Below are positions 1-10,130 of a stretch of DNA of 48,079 nucleotides, piece by piece (the first letter of the stretch is position 1; each line of letters opens with the position of its first letter). The stretch is from Verrucomicrobiales bacterium (GTDB lineage: Bacteria; Verrucomicrobiota; Verrucomicrobiia; Verrucomicrobiales; DEV007). Position numbers and translations under genes: made by a program. The DNA lies in the NCBI GenBank assembly GCA_016795505.1, contig JAEUHH010000021.1:1-48079 (forward strand), given 5' to 3'. The notes under the pieces are model-generated. The model searched no databases. It was not told the origin of the DNA and saw nothing but the letters and a program-made list of their open reading frames with translations.

Positions 1-1
1 G

Positions 2-397
2 CGGGAGGGCGACCTCGCGGGCGCGGACGACGCCAGTCGGGTGGCGGTGATCCAGCGGGTGGATGTGGACAGGGTGAACGGCCACTACCACATCCTGGCT
101 GCGCTGACGGGATCGCCGGCGCGGAATCAGGCGCTGTTCCAGGGGAATGCCGAACTGGGCAACGACACCACGCGGAAGGGTCGGCGCCTGCCGGCGTTGG
201 TGCTGCGCAAGGGTCAGGGCTACCAGCAGCCCTCGGGGGAGACGAGCACGATCAAGACGATCACGATGCCGGTGGCGACTGACCGGACCGGAGCGGGTGC
301 GAAGGGCCACGGCCAGGCGATCAACAACGCGGGCGAGGTGGTCATCACGCTGGAGTTCACCAATCGGTCGCGGGAGGTGTGGAAGGGGAGACCGTGA
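2..397 (+). CDS. C-terminal part of a larger protein, possibly NxxGxxxxAF tandem-repeat type (truncated by window edge)
   Basis: The reading frame is open from base 2 to the TGA at 395-397, so the gene starts outside the window. The first ATG-like start inside (near 41) would give 118 residues but the frame is already coding-like before it. The visible part has HYHILAALTGS followed by ALFQG, and near the end INNAGEVVITLEF, which resembles the N-x-x-G-x(4-5)-F units of the choice-of-anchor tandem-repeat family found in many PVC and myxobacterial secreted proteins. That assignment rests on two weak repeat matches only. No signal peptide or anchor can be judged from the fragment. A perfect 8-bp-stem hairpin follows about 60 bases downstream and may end the transcript. 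Confidence 0.45.
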   Translation, partial: REGDLAGADDASRVAVIQRVDVDRVNGHYHILAALTGSPARNQALFQGNAELGNDTTRKGRRLPALVLRKGQGYQQPSGETSTIKTITMPVATDRTGAGAKGHGQAINNAGEVVITLEFTNRSREVWKGRP

Positions 398-459
398 GGG
401 GGGAGTGGGGGAGTTTTCGGATGTCAGTTTTCCGGCTTCAGGCTGCGATGCGGCGCTGG

Positions 460-481
460 AACTGCCCAATCCGGGCAGTTT
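460..481. terminator. Perfect inverted repeat, possible terminator or operator
   Basis: AACTGCCC (460-467), a 5-base loop, and GGGCAGTT (473-480) form a perfect 8-bp stem, followed by one further T. It lies 60 bases after the first gene and 50 bases before the winged-helix gene. The T-tract is too short for a classic intrinsic terminator, so an operator for the downstream DNA-binding protein is an equal alternative. Confidence 0.35.
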
Positions 482-531
482 AGGGCTTGTCGGCGCCGGG
501 GGCTCCTCCTAGCATCGGTCCGAACCGTGCC

Positions 532-1023
532 ATGCCGAAACCGCCACGCTCTCCCGTCCCCTTCTCCATGGAGTCGTATCATCGGCATCAGGGGGAGGTG
601 TCGCTGCTGATGTCCCATTTTTTCATCGATTACCTGTGGGACATCTACCGGCAGTTCGATGGGGATCTGGCGCTGGTGATCGTGCTGGGGGAGATCGCCC
701 ACCACAATCTGGCCAACCATTTCCCGACCCGGTCGGAGGCGGACCGGGAGACGCTGCCGAACTATCTGGGCAACGCGGAGATGCGCGCCCGGATGCCGGC
801 TTGCAATGCCTACTCCCTCGCCGCCGCCACGGGGATGCCCCGCGAGACGATCCGCCGCAAGATCGCCCGGCTGGTGGAACTCGGCTGGGTGGAGCGTCCG
901 TCAAGGCGGGAGATCCGTATCACCGACAAGGTGTCGGAGCATTTTCTCCCGGATTTCAATGTCCAGCTCCTCACCAAACTGTTGATCACCTCGGACCGCA
1001 TCCGCGGCGTCCTCACCATCTGA
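532..1023 (+). CDS. Winged-helix DNA-binding protein (MarR/Crp-like HTH), hypothetical regulator
   Basis: The product is about 163 residues. The C-terminal third reads AYSLAAATGMPRETIRRKIA followed by LVELGWVERPSRREIRIT, a typical helix-turn-helix plus wing in which a TGMPRETIRRK recognition helix precedes a beta-hairpin, as in MarR, GntR and Crp wing domains. The N-terminal 80 residues (around LWDIYRQFDGDLALVIVLGEIAHHN) are predicted helical and may dimerise or bind a ligand. The ATG at 532 is chosen; an in-frame ATG at 568 and a TTG at 487 are alternatives, and none has a clear Shine-Dalgarno. The gene ends 7 bases before the sulfatase ATG, so it is probably co-transcribed and could regulate it. 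No family beyond the winged helix is recognised. Confidence 0.75.
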   Translation: MPKPPRSPVPFSMESYHRHQGEVSLLMSHFFIDYLWDIYRQFDGDLALVIVLGEIAHHNLANHFPTRSEADRETLPNYLGNAEMRARMPACNAYSLAAATGMPRETIRRKIARLVELGWVERPSRREIRITDKVSEHFLPDFNVQLLTKLLITSDRIRGVLTI

Positions 1024-1030
1024 ACCTGCC

Positions 1031-2539
1031 ATGAAACGAACTGCCATCGCCATCCTCACCGCGCTGCTTGCGGCCCCGCTGCTCCATGCGGAGACGAAAC
1101 GCCCCAACATCCTGGTCATCACCACGGACGACGTGGGCATGTGGAACCTGGGAATCTACAACCACGGCATGATGGGCGTGCCGACGCCGAACATCGACCG
1201 CATCGGCCGGGAGGGCATCTTTTTCACCGACCACTACGCGCACCCCACCTGCACGCCGGGCCGGGCCGCCTTCATCACCGGGCAGCTCCCCATCCGCACC
1301 GGGCTGACCACGGTGGGCATGGCGGGATCGCCCATCGGGCTGAGCCAGCAGGATCCGACGCTGGCGACGGTGCTGAAGGCGCTGGGCTACCGGTGCGGGC
1401 AGTTCGGCAAGAATCACCTCGGCGACCGCAATGAGCACCTGCCCACGGTGAATGGCTTCGATGAATTCTACGGCAATCTCTACCACCTGAACACGGAGGA
1501 AGAGCCCGAACTGGGCGACTGGCCGAAGGACGCGGGCTTTGACCAACGCTACCGGCCGCGGGGGGTGCTGGACTGCGTGGCCACGGAGGTGGACGACCCG
1601 ACGGTGGATGCGCGCTTCGGCCGGGTGGGTAGGCAGACGATCAGGGACACCGGCCCGCTGCACTCGAAGCGGATGGAGACGGTGGATGACGAGTTCGGCG
1701 CGCGATCGCTGGCCTTCATGGAAAAGGCGGTGAAGGAGGGGAAGCCCTTCTTTGTCTGGCACAACCCGTCCCGGATGCACATCTACACCCACCTGCGGGA
1801 GGGGAATGAGAAACTGGCCGCGCCCCACACCTCGGAGATCGACATCTACGGCAGCGGGATGATGGAGCTGGACGCGCAGGTGGGCCAGCTCCTGAAGAAA
1901 CTGGAGGACCTGGGCGTGGCGGACGACACGATCGTGATCTTCACGGCGGACAACGGGCCGATGGTGGCGTGGTTTCCCGACGCGGGCACGACGCCGTTTC
2001 GCAGCGAGAAGGCCACCACCTGGGAGGGCGGCGTACGGGTGCCGATGCTGATCCGCTGGCCGGCGAAGATCAAGGCCGGGCGGGTCTCCAACGGCATCCA
2101 GACGAACGAGGACATCTTCGCCACGCTGGCCGCCGCCGCCGGGGTGGAGGATGTGCGCGCCCAACTCCGGGAGTCGCACTGGGTGATGATCGACGGGGAA
2201 AACAATCTCGCCCACTGGACGGGCGACGCGCCGTCGAAGCGGAACGTGGTCTTTTACTACAACGAGTCGCAGCTCACGGCGATCCGCATCGGCAACTGGA
2301 AGTCCCACTTCATGCAGCGCGAGGGCTTCTTCGATTACAACAAGCCGAGCGCCCTGCTCTTCAACCTGCGCATGGACCCGTTCGAGAAGCACGATTCGCA
2401 CTTCGCGCAGTTCACCGCCATGAAGCTGGGCATCGCCTGGGGCGGGCAGGTGCAGGATGCGCTGGCAGCCCATCTGAAGTCGCTGGAGGAATTCCCCCCG
2501 CGGCAGAAGGGCGGGACCTTGAAGCCGGGTGGCGAGTGA
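1031..2539 (+). CDS. Secreted sulfatase (formylglycine-dependent arylsulfatase family)
   Basis: This hydrolyses sulfate esters, probably on a polysaccharide. Residues 1-20 are a Sec signal peptide ending LLHA, so the enzyme is exported. RPNILVITTDDVG (24-36) is the N-terminal sulfatase strand with the two metal-binding aspartates. C74-T-P-G-R78 is the CxPxR motif whose cysteine is oxidised to formylglycine by a maturase; none is encoded in the window. FTADNGP supplies the later Asp-Asn metal ligands, and a conserved EGGVRVPMLIRWPAKI segment follows. The length of 502 residues is normal for the family. The gene is 7 bases after the winged-helix gene and 63 bases before an outer-membrane barrel gene, suggesting one transcription unit. 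The substrate cannot be told from sequence. A long open frame on the opposite strand (1013-2560) is a GC-rich shadow. Confidence 0.95.
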   Translation: MKRTAIAILTALLAAPLLHAETKRPNILVITTDDVGMWNLGIYNHGMMGVPTPNIDRIGREGIFFTDHYAHPTCTPGRAAFITGQLPIRTGLTTVGMAGSPIGLSQQDPTLATVLKALGYRCGQFGKNHLGDRNEHLPTVNGFDEFYGNLYHLNTEEEPELGDWPKDAGFDQRYRPRGVLDCVATEVDDPTVDARFGRVGRQTIRDTGPLHSKRMETVDDEFGARSLAFMEKAVKEGKPFFVWHNPSRMHIYTHLREGNEKLAAPHTSEIDIYGSGMMELDAQVGQLLKKLEDLGVADDTIVIFTADNGPMVAWFPDAGTTPFRSEKATTWEGGVRVPMLIRWPAKIKAGRVSNGIQTNEDIFATLAAAAGVEDVRAQLRESHWVMIDGENNLAHWTGDAPSKRNVVFYYNESQLTAIRIGNWKSHFMQREGFFDYNKPSALLFNLRMDPFEKHDSHFAQFTAMKLGIAWGGQVQDALAAHLKSLEEFPPRQKGGTLKPGGE

Positions 2540-2602
2540 AAGGACCATCAGCGCCGGCATCCGCTTTATTTCTTTCTGAGATCCGAACCACGAAACACAC
2601 CC

Positions 2603-3556
2603 ATGCAGACCCAGCCCCTGTCACGCTGTGCCATCGCCCTCGCGGCTCTGGCGGCCACGCTCACCGCCCTGCCCGCCGGCGAGATCGGCCACCAGGGCGG
2701 CGGCGCCTACAATCCCGCCGATTACTTCGGGATGCCCGAGGGATTCATCTTTTCCCTCTACGGAAACTACTACGACACCACCGCGCTGCGTGACGGCGCG
2801 GGCAATCGCCTGACGGGATTTGAGATCGCCGGCCAGCGGATCGATCTCGACATCGACGTCCAGTCCATCCAGGTCATCCCCATGATCATCTGGAGCCCCG
2901 GCATCAAAGTGCTCGGTGGCGATGTCTCCACCCTGTTCATGCCGATCTACGGTCAGAGCAGCATTTCGGCCAACCTGAGTGCCTTCGGACGCAACATCGC
3001 GATCGATGAGGATGTGTGGGGCTTTCAGGACAGCTACTTCCAGCCCGCCTGGCTGACCTGGCGCACGGAGAAATGGGACTTCAGCTCTTCCTACGGCTTT
3101 TGGGCACCGACCGGATCGTATGAGCTGGATGCCCTGGACAACACCGGGGCCGGCTTCTGGTCCCACCTGTTCCGCAACTCCGTCGGCTGGTCGCCGGATG
3201 GAAGCCGGGCGACGCTTTTTTCCGCCTCGCTCGCCTATGAATTCAACGGGGAAAAAGAAGGTCAGGACCTCACGCCCGGCTCGCATCTCACCCTCGATGT
3301 CGGCGCCAAGCACAGCTTCACCGACCGGCTGGAGGCTGGGGTGTATGGCTTCGCCCAGTGGCAGGTGAGTGACGACAAAGGGGCCGACGCGGTGAATCCC
3401 GGTCTGCACGACCGCCTGTTCGGGGCCGGGGCTTATGCCTCCTATTGGTTGGTGCCCCAGAAATTCGGCATTCTGGCGCGCCACACCATCGAGTTCGAGG
3501 CCCGCGACCGATTCGAGGGCCGGTCGACCGCGCTGGGGTTCAATTTGGTGTTCTAG
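2603..3556 (+). CDS. Outer-membrane beta-barrel protein, MetA-pathway phenol-degradation/SphA-like transporter family
   Basis: This is a 317-residue protein with a signal peptide (residues 1-25, ending LPAG) and then alternating amphipathic strands ending in an aromatic C-terminal residue (GFNLVF), the usual signal for outer-membrane barrel insertion. The pattern SSSYGFWAPTGSYE, then GFWSHLF, and late LGFNLVF, matches the family annotated as transporters near aromatic-degradation genes (Pfam Phenol_MetA_deg, from memory). The family is thought to allow entry of small hydrophobic compounds, but few members have been tested. It follows the sulfatase on the same strand after 63 bases, so it may import a product or be only loosely linked. 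Confidence 0.75.
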   Translation: MQTQPLSRCAIALAALAATLTALPAGEIGHQGGGAYNPADYFGMPEGFIFSLYGNYYDTTALRDGAGNRLTGFEIAGQRIDLDIDVQSIQVIPMIIWSPGIKVLGGDVSTLFMPIYGQSSISANLSAFGRNIAIDEDVWGFQDSYFQPAWLTWRTEKWDFSSSYGFWAPTGSYELDALDNTGAGFWSHLFRNSVGWSPDGSRATLFSASLAYEFNGEKEGQDLTPGSHLTLDVGAKHSFTDRLEAGVYGFAQWQVSDDKGADAVNPGLHDRLFGAGAYASYWLVPQKFGILARHTIEFEARDRFEGRSTALGFNLVF

Positions 3557-3708
3557 CCGGGTGCGGGTCTCTGGGAAGGCCATGCCAGCTAACGGTGGCG
3601 GGTTGGGTAGAGAAGACGGGTGGCGGGGCAGCGGGCGTTTTCAGACATACTGCTTATAACAGGCAGCCGATTGCCACCTCCTGATTATTCTTCACCGACC
3701 ACCGCCAC

Positions 3709-4758
3709 TCACCCCAAAGCCGGCAGGGCCAGACGCAGACGCGTGCAGTCGGGCCGCGAGGTGGCGGTGAGGGTGCCGCCGTGCTCCTGGGCGATCCAGA
3801 GGGCGATGCTCAGGCCGAGACCGCAACCGTCATGGCTGGTGCCGCGCGAGGTGCCGCTGCGGAAGAAACGGTCGAAGATCTGGGGCAACTCCTCCCGGTC
3901 GATGCCCCGGCCGCCACTCTCGACCTCGACGATGACGGAGCCGCTCTCACGATGGACGGCGTAGTGGATGTGGCCACCTTCGCGGTTGTACTTCACGGCG
4001 TTGTCGGTGAGATTCAGCAGGAGTTGGCGCAGCAGATGGCGGTCGGCTGAGACGTGACAGGGCTTTTCGATGGTGGTGGTGACACGGAGGGACTGCTGCT
4101 GGCCGAGCATGTCGGCCTCGCCGGCGATGTCGGTGACGATGTCGCCGATGTCGAAGGTCTCCCGATTCAGCGTGACGAGATGGGCGTCGCCCTGAGTGAG
4201 CAGGGTCAGGCCGGAGACGATGCGGTTCAGCCGGTCCACCTCGTCGAGCCAGACGAAGACCTGATCGCGGTGGCGATCGGGCAACGAGGGATCGGCCAGG
4301 GCTTTCTCAAAGCCGTTGCGCAGGATGGTGAGCGGCGTCTTGAGCTCGTGGGAGGCATGGAGGGTGAACTCCCGCACTTTCTGGAAAGAGCCATCCAGCC
4401 GTGAGGTCATGTCGTTGATCACCGAGGTGAGCCGGTCCAGCTCGTCGCCGGTGCCACGAAGCGGCAGGTCGCGGTGCAGCGTGCCTTCGTGGATGTGCTC
4501 CGCCGCCTCGGTGAGGGCCACGATGGGGGCGAGGCAGCGGCGGGTGAGCCACCAACTCGCGCCGGACAGCAGCAGCACGGGCACGCAGGAGACCGCGGCG
4601 GCGACCAGCGCCAACTGGAAGTGGGACTTTTTGAGATCGGGCTCCTTCGAGCGCTCGCGCTCCAGCTCGGCCCAGCCGATGAGGATGGAGACGGTGCTGG
4701 CGAGGAGGAAGAGCACGGCGTGCCCCCAGATCAGCCGAGTTTGCAGGGAACGCCTCAT
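3709..4758 (-). CDS. Sensor histidine kinase (HAMP, HisKA, HATPase)
   Basis: This is a 349-residue membrane kinase, partner of the adjacent response regulator, overlapping it by 4 bases (ATGA). Two membrane helices (about 9-30 and 48-71) enclose only about 17 residues of periplasmic loop, so a signal is probably sensed in the membrane or through a partner. HAMP follows (72-125). The phosphorylated histidine is H137 in HASHELKTPL, the N box is around N253 (LLLNLTDNAVKY), the F box is DRFFRSG (296-302) and the G2 box is GCGLGL (311-316). The G1 box reads SGGRGI at 281-286, with Ser where Asp or Asn is usual; this residue contacts the adenine, so ATP binding may be altered. The order regulator-kinase and the architecture resemble CusS/CopS-type kinases, but no metal-resistance genes are nearby, so the stimulus is unknown. 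Confidence 0.92.
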   Translation of the reverse strand: MRRSLQTRLIWGHAVLFLLASTVSILIGWAELERERSKEPDLKKSHFQLALVAAAVSCVPVLLLSGASWWLTRRCLAPIVALTEAAEHIHEGTLHRDLPLRGTGDELDRLTSVINDMTSRLDGSFQKVREFTLHASHELKTPLTILRNGFEKALADPSLPDRHRDQVFVWLDEVDRLNRIVSGLTLLTQGDAHLVTLNRETFDIGDIVTDIAGEADMLGQQQSLRVTTTIEKPCHVSADRHLLRQLLLNLTDNAVKYNREGGHIHYAVHRESGSVIVEVESGGRGIDREELPQIFDRFFRSGTSRGTSHDGCGLGLSIALWIAQEHGGTLTATSRPDCTRLRLALPALG

Positions 4759-5432
4759 TCTTTCTTTGCCCCGATGTAATAACCGACGCCCCGCACTGTA
4801 TGGAGCAGCGGGGGCTCCCGTCGGTCGTCAACCTTGTCCCTGAGCTTGCGGATATAGACATCCACCAGATTCGTGCCCGGATCGAAGGAGAAATCCCACA
4901 CCAGCCGGAGCAGCAGGCTGCGGGTGCAGACATTGTCCTCGTTCTGCATCAACACCTCAAGCAGGCGGTACTCGCGCGGGCTGAGATCGATGACCCGCTC
5001 GCCGCGGTGCGCGCGTCGTCTCGCCTGATCGAGGGTGAGGTCCGCGACGCGCAGCAACTGGCTGGGGGCTTCGCCGGCGCGGCGGGTGATGGCGCGGAGC
5101 CGGGCGATCACCTCGGCCATGGAGAAGGGCTTTGCCAGATAGTCGTCGGCGCCGGCATTCAGGCCACTGATGCGCTGATCCACCTCGCCGCGGGCGGAGA
5201 GGAGCAGGACGGGGGTGGAATTGTTCCGGGCGCGCAATTGCCGCACTGCCTCGAGACCGTCGCAGCCGGGCAGCATGATATCCATGACCACGGCGTCGTA
5301 GGTGTTCGAGATGATCTGCTGGATCGCCACATCGCCGCGGGTGGTGATTTCGGCCACCCACCCTTCGTCGGTGAGCCCCTGCCGGAGAGCCTCACCGGTG
5401 CGCGGATCGTCTTCCACAGCGAGTATTTTCAT
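4755..5432 (-). CDS. OmpR/PhoB-family response regulator
   Basis: This is a two-domain transcription factor of 225 residues. The receiver domain has the acidic pair D8-D9 (MKILAVEDD), the phospho-acceptor D51 in VVMDIMLPG, S79 and the conserved K101 in LAKPF. The C-terminal winged helix carries LSPREYRLLEVLMQN, LLRLVWDFSFDPGTNLVDVYIRKLR and a terminal HTVRGVGY hairpin, as in CusR, CopR and QseB. The start is set at 5432 because receivers begin with this MKILAVEDD pattern; an ATG at 5447 in the same frame, preceded by GGGAAG, is possible. It is first in a two-gene operon with the kinase. The control region faces the SGNH hydrolase gene (divergent), a plausible but unproven target. Confidence 0.93.
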   Translation of the reverse strand: MKILAVEDDPRTGEALRQGLTDEGWVAEITTRGDVAIQQIISNTYDAVVMDIMLPGCDGLEAVRQLRARNNSTPVLLLSARGEVDQRISGLNAGADDYLAKPFSMAEVIARLRAITRRAGEAPSQLLRVADLTLDQARRRAHRGERVIDLSPREYRLLEVLMQNEDNVCTRSLLLRLVWDFSFDPGTNLVDVYIRKLRDKVDDRREPPLLHTVRGVGYYIGAKKE

Positions 5433-5719
5433 GGTGCGATGGGGCATCTTCCCGCCACGCTCCTCCCCCGCAACCCGAAAATGCCTCGGACCGGGGCGGA
5501 TGAACACATCTTCATCATTCGTCAGTCGCGGGTCTCACGATGAGACCCGGTTGGATCGCCGATGCAACCGGGTACGATCGCAAGGGCCGGGCCATGGGGG
5601 CATCGCAGCTGGTGGGTGAGGCGACGGGATGGCCGCCGATATCGCGTCCCTTTTTCCGCTTGCCGCCGGGCCGGGCATCCCGTGAAATGGGGGCTCACTT
5701 TTCAATAGCCATCCCATCC
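5433..5719. other. Divergent intergenic region between regulator and SGNH hydrolase
   Basis: The 287 bases between two divergent genes must hold both promoters. They contain the two 22-bp repeat units at 5537-5580. No clear -10/-35 pair or repeated operator other than these units could be picked out. Open frames across it (for example the 60-codon extension of the SGNH gene from 5540) look non-coding. Confidence 0.5.
5537..5580. repeat. 22-bp dispersed repeat, locus A (two units)
   Basis: Two head-to-tail 22-base units: one ending GGATCG, then CCGATGCAACCGGGT with a two-base spacer and GATCG. The core matches CCGATNNNACAGGGT seen at six other junctions in the window, with AGGGT replaced by CCGGT or CGGGT here. 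It lies in the divergent spacer of the two-component operon. Confidence 0.7.
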
Positions 5720-7003
5720 ATGAAACGCATCCCACTCCTGTCCACGCTCCTGCTCTCTCTCGCCGCGGGGGCGGCCCTGGCCCAGGCTCCGGCGACGGGG
5801 CCGCTGCTCATCGAGAATGCCCGCGTCGCCGTGATCGGCGACAGCATCACGGAGCAGAAGCTCTACTCGAAGTACATCGAGTGCTATCTGCTGGCCTGCA
5901 CGGGTCGGCAGGACATCCGGGTCTTCCAGTTCGGCTGGAGCGGGGAGCGGGCGGATGGTTTTGCCAACCGGCTGGCCAACGACCTCGCGGTGTTCCAGCC
6001 CACGGTGGCGACGACCTGCTACGGGATGAATGATGGCAGCTACCAGCCCTACAACGACGCCATCGGATCGGCCTACGAGGCCAACATGCGCCGCGTGATC
6101 GCGGGGCTCAAGGCGGCCGGGGTGCAGCGCGTCGTGGTGGGCTCACCGGGCGGCGTCGATCCGGATTTCTTCACCCGGCCGACGCTGGAAGGCGCCGTTT
6201 ACAATGACAATCTCGCCCACCTGCGCGACATCGCGAAAAAGCTGGCCGGGGAAAACGGCCTGGCCTTCGCCAATGTCCACGACACCATGATGGAGGCGCT
6301 GCCCAAGGCCAAGGCGGCGCTGGGCAAGGGCTACGCGCCCTTCGGCGGCGACGGCTTTCATCCGGCGCCGGCGGGGCAACTGCTCATGGCGATGGCCTTC
6401 CTGAAAGGGCTGGGTCTCGACGGAAACATCGGCACGGTGACGGTGGATCTGGCCGCCGGCGGTGCGGCCACGGCCAGCGACGGACATCGGGTGCTCGGCG
6501 CCACGGGTGGAGCGGTGGAACTGGAAAGCACGCGCTGGCCTTTCTGCTTCGACGCCAGCCCGTCGGATGCGGGCAGCACGCGGAGCATCCTGCCGCATTG
6601 CACCTTCAACCAGGACCTGAACCGCCTGACCCTGGTGGTGAAGGGCCTCACCGCAGCCAAGGCCAAGGTGAGCTGGGGTGGGGAGACGAAGGAATACACC
6701 CGCGAGCAACTGGAGGCGGGGATCAATCTGGCGGCGGACTACACGGCGACGCCCTTTGACGGTGCCTTCAAGGGCCTGATCGACGCGGTGGGGGCGAAGC
6801 AGGCCTATGAGACGCTGGCGATCAAGAATCTCGTCACCCACTTCCGTGGTTTCGCCGATGAGGCCAAGGCCGATCCCGAGTTCGGCGCCGCGCTCGACAC
6901 GCTGAAGCGCAAGATCGGCGAGAAGCATGCCCGGCTCGACGAAGCCGCCCGAGCCAAGGTCGTGCCGGTGAAGCACACCATCCGGGTCGAGCCGTTGCCC
7001 TGA
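5720..7003 (+). CDS. Secreted SGNH/GDSL hydrolase
   Basis: This is a 427-residue exported esterase-type hydrolase. Residues 1-21 are a signal peptide (LAAGAALA). The four SGNH blocks are visible: GDSITEQ with catalytic S42, the oxyanion Gly in GWSGERAD (about 74), the oxyanion Asn N104 in YGMNDGSY, and D211-G-F-H214 with the catalytic Asp/His. These domains deacetylate or de-esterify polysaccharides in many PVC gene sets, but some act on lipids. The C-terminal half beyond about 290 is extra and may be a helper or binding region. The ATG at 5720, just before a clear signal peptide, is preferred over the upstream in-frame start at 5540. It converges with the C39-like gene with a 12-base gap. 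Confidence 0.9.
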   Translation: MKRIPLLSTLLLSLAAGAALAQAPATGPLLIENARVAVIGDSITEQKLYSKYIECYLLACTGRQDIRVFQFGWSGERADGFANRLANDLAVFQPTVATTCYGMNDGSYQPYNDAIGSAYEANMRRVIAGLKAAGVQRVVVGSPGGVDPDFFTRPTLEGAVYNDNLAHLRDIAKKLAGENGLAFANVHDTMMEALPKAKAALGKGYAPFGGDGFHPAPAGQLLMAMAFLKGLGLDGNIGTVTVDLAAGGAATASDGHRVLGATGGAVELESTRWPFCFDASPSDAGSTRSILPHCTFNQDLNRLTLVVKGLTAAKAKVSWGGETKEYTREQLEAGINLAADYTATPFDGAFKGLIDAVGAKQAYETLAIKNLVTHFRGFADEAKADPEFGAALDTLKRKIGEKHARLDEAARAKVVPVKHTIRVEPLP

Positions 7004-7015
7004 GCCGCCGGAGAG

Positions 7016-8311
7016 TCAGGGGCGGAAGGTGAAGGCGGCGTAAACCGTCGCCTCCATCTCGGCGAGAGCCATGCGGCGCTCGCCGGCTTCCGCGCCCCAG
7101 GGTTCGAGGTAAACGACCGTACCGCGCTCGGTATCCAGCCCGCAGATCACCGAGGCGTGCGACGGCGCGCTCTGCCGGGTGCGCTCGGGCAGCATCGCCA
7201 GCTCGCGCGGTCCGGGTAGCGGCAGCGGGAGGAGCGGCTGGCGATCAAGGCTGCGGGCGAAGGCGGCGTGGACTGTCTCGCGCTCCAGAGAGACACGCCG
7301 CCACACCACCACGGGCAACTCGGCTCCGATGGCGCGTACGATGTCCCGCCGGTCGAACCGGGAGGAGATCGCGCAGTCGTAGCCGAGTTCCTCCGCCACG
7401 GCGCGATGGAGATCCAGCGTGTGGCTGCCGCGCGCGCTGCCGGTATTGGCGAAGCCGGCCCCGGCCGCGAGGGCGCCGGGCGGCAGCCGCAGGCCATGAT
7501 AGTGGGCCACCATGGCGAGGGCATGCACGCCGCAGTAGGGTGTGAAACCCTGGTCAAAGACCGGGATGCCGCCGATGACGGTCTCACCGCGGGCATTGGT
7601 GGAAACCCGCGCGGACAGAGCGGCGGCACGCGTGGGGCCATCCAGTGCCGCCACCGCATCGTCGAGCACACCGGGGGCAGGCTCGCCAGCGAGGGACAGA
7701 TGCAGCGCGACGGAGTGGCCGTCGCGGCGGGCGAGTCGCAGGCGGAAGTCCTCCCAGCGCCACTCGGTATAGACGGTGCGCAGACGGTCGCCGCGCCCCA
7801 CCGCGACGGTCCGTCCCGGTCCGCAGGCGGTCTCCAGTCTCTGCCGCAGATCCTGTGCCGCGCGGTGCCAGAGCTGGTCAAAGTCCGCGCGACGCTCCGT
7901 GCCCGCCTCGCGTTGATCGGGAGAGCGTTCCCCGCCGGCGAGGTAGGGGAAGTAGCTGCCGGCATCGACAAAGGTGACGATGACCTCGCGGGTGCGTCCC
8001 GGCGGCCCCCAGGCCAGCACCGAGTCCGGCACGGCACCGAAGAGCACGGGCAGCGCGCTCATTTGCCGGATCTCCACGCCCGGAGCGGTCGCGACGTCTG
8101 CCCAGGGACCTGGCAAGTCGCCGCTGGGCTGCCAGTGGGCGGCGGTGAGCAGTTCCGCCGTGAGATTGGCATTGAACCGCGGATGCGCCGGCACGATGGG
8201 CCCGAAAAAGCCGTTGCCGAGGAAGCTGTTCGGGATGGCTCCCGAGATCGCCGGGAGGCAGGCCAGTAACGCGGGTAGGAGTCGGAAAACGGACGCCGGG
8301 CGGGACTTCAT
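7016..8311 (-). CDS. Secreted C39-like papain-fold peptidase domain protein
   Basis: This is a 431-residue protein with a signal peptide (1-25, LLACLPAISGA). The N-terminal 240 residues are of unknown function. The C-terminal part (about 248-431) looks like a C39/papain-type cysteine peptidase: C260 in PYCGVHALAMVAHYHG, H385 in SHASVICGL, and an acidic E403-P-W-G in place of the usual Asp/Asn-Pro-x-Gly. C39 domains in transporters cleave Gly-Gly leader peptides, but free secreted versions are widespread and untested. There is no transporter or bacteriocin-like gene nearby. The start at 8311 is chosen because it gives the signal peptide; the frame stays open to 8566. Confidence 0.78.
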   Translation of the reverse strand: MKSRPASVFRLLPALLACLPAISGAIPNSFLGNGFFGPIVPAHPRFNANLTAELLTAAHWQPSGDLPGPWADVATAPGVEIRQMSALPVLFGAVPDSVLAWGPPGRTREVIVTFVDAGSYFPYLAGGERSPDQREAGTERRADFDQLWHRAAQDLRQRLETACGPGRTVAVGRGDRLRTVYTEWRWEDFRLRLARRDGHSVALHLSLAGEPAPGVLDDAVAALDGPTRAAALSARVSTNARGETVIGGIPVFDQGFTPYCGVHALAMVAHYHGLRLPPGALAAGAGFANTGSARGSHTLDLHRAVAEELGYDCAISSRFDRRDIVRAIGAELPVVVWRRVSLERETVHAAFARSLDRQPLLPLPLPGPRELAMLPERTRQSAPSHASVICGLDTERGTVVYLEPWGAEAGERRMALAEMEATVYAAFTFRP

Positions 8312-8581
8312 GGAGATCAGTGTAGCGCGGTAGCCCGGCCGGGACACGCCAAAAATCCGCCGCTTTTGCCGAGCGGCCGGGGTGGGGGAGAATGTGAAGA
8401 TTTCGCCCCGGATGAAGAAATGTGTCGCGCTTTCCCGATACCGGGTTACGAGTAGACAGCGCTTCCGCACTTTTTCACCCCGCCTTTCGCGGTGTTTTTC
8501 GGTGTCCGCCGCCTTCCTCCTCTGAAGGGGCACTGGTTCCGCATTACCACACCAGAGGACCAACACACACCCCTATTGTCT
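8312..8581. other. Divergent intergenic region and possible long leader of the helicase
   Basis: There are 270 bases between the divergent C39-like and DEAD-box helicase genes. No convincing gene, repeat or perfect terminator was seen. The frame of the helicase is open back to 8492 but lacks protein-like sequence. DEAD-box helicase messages often have long leaders, so regulation at the RNA level is possible, with no direct evidence. Confidence 0.35.
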
Positions 8582-10108
<1,527 letters not shown>

Positions 10109-10130
10109 GTTGTGGTGGGTTGAAGTGGCT

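Noticed and set aside
1013-2560. 515-codon open frame on the minus strand
   Set aside because: It lies antisense to the sulfatase, which has a full set of family motifs; the mirror frame has no family features and reflects GC-rich third positions.
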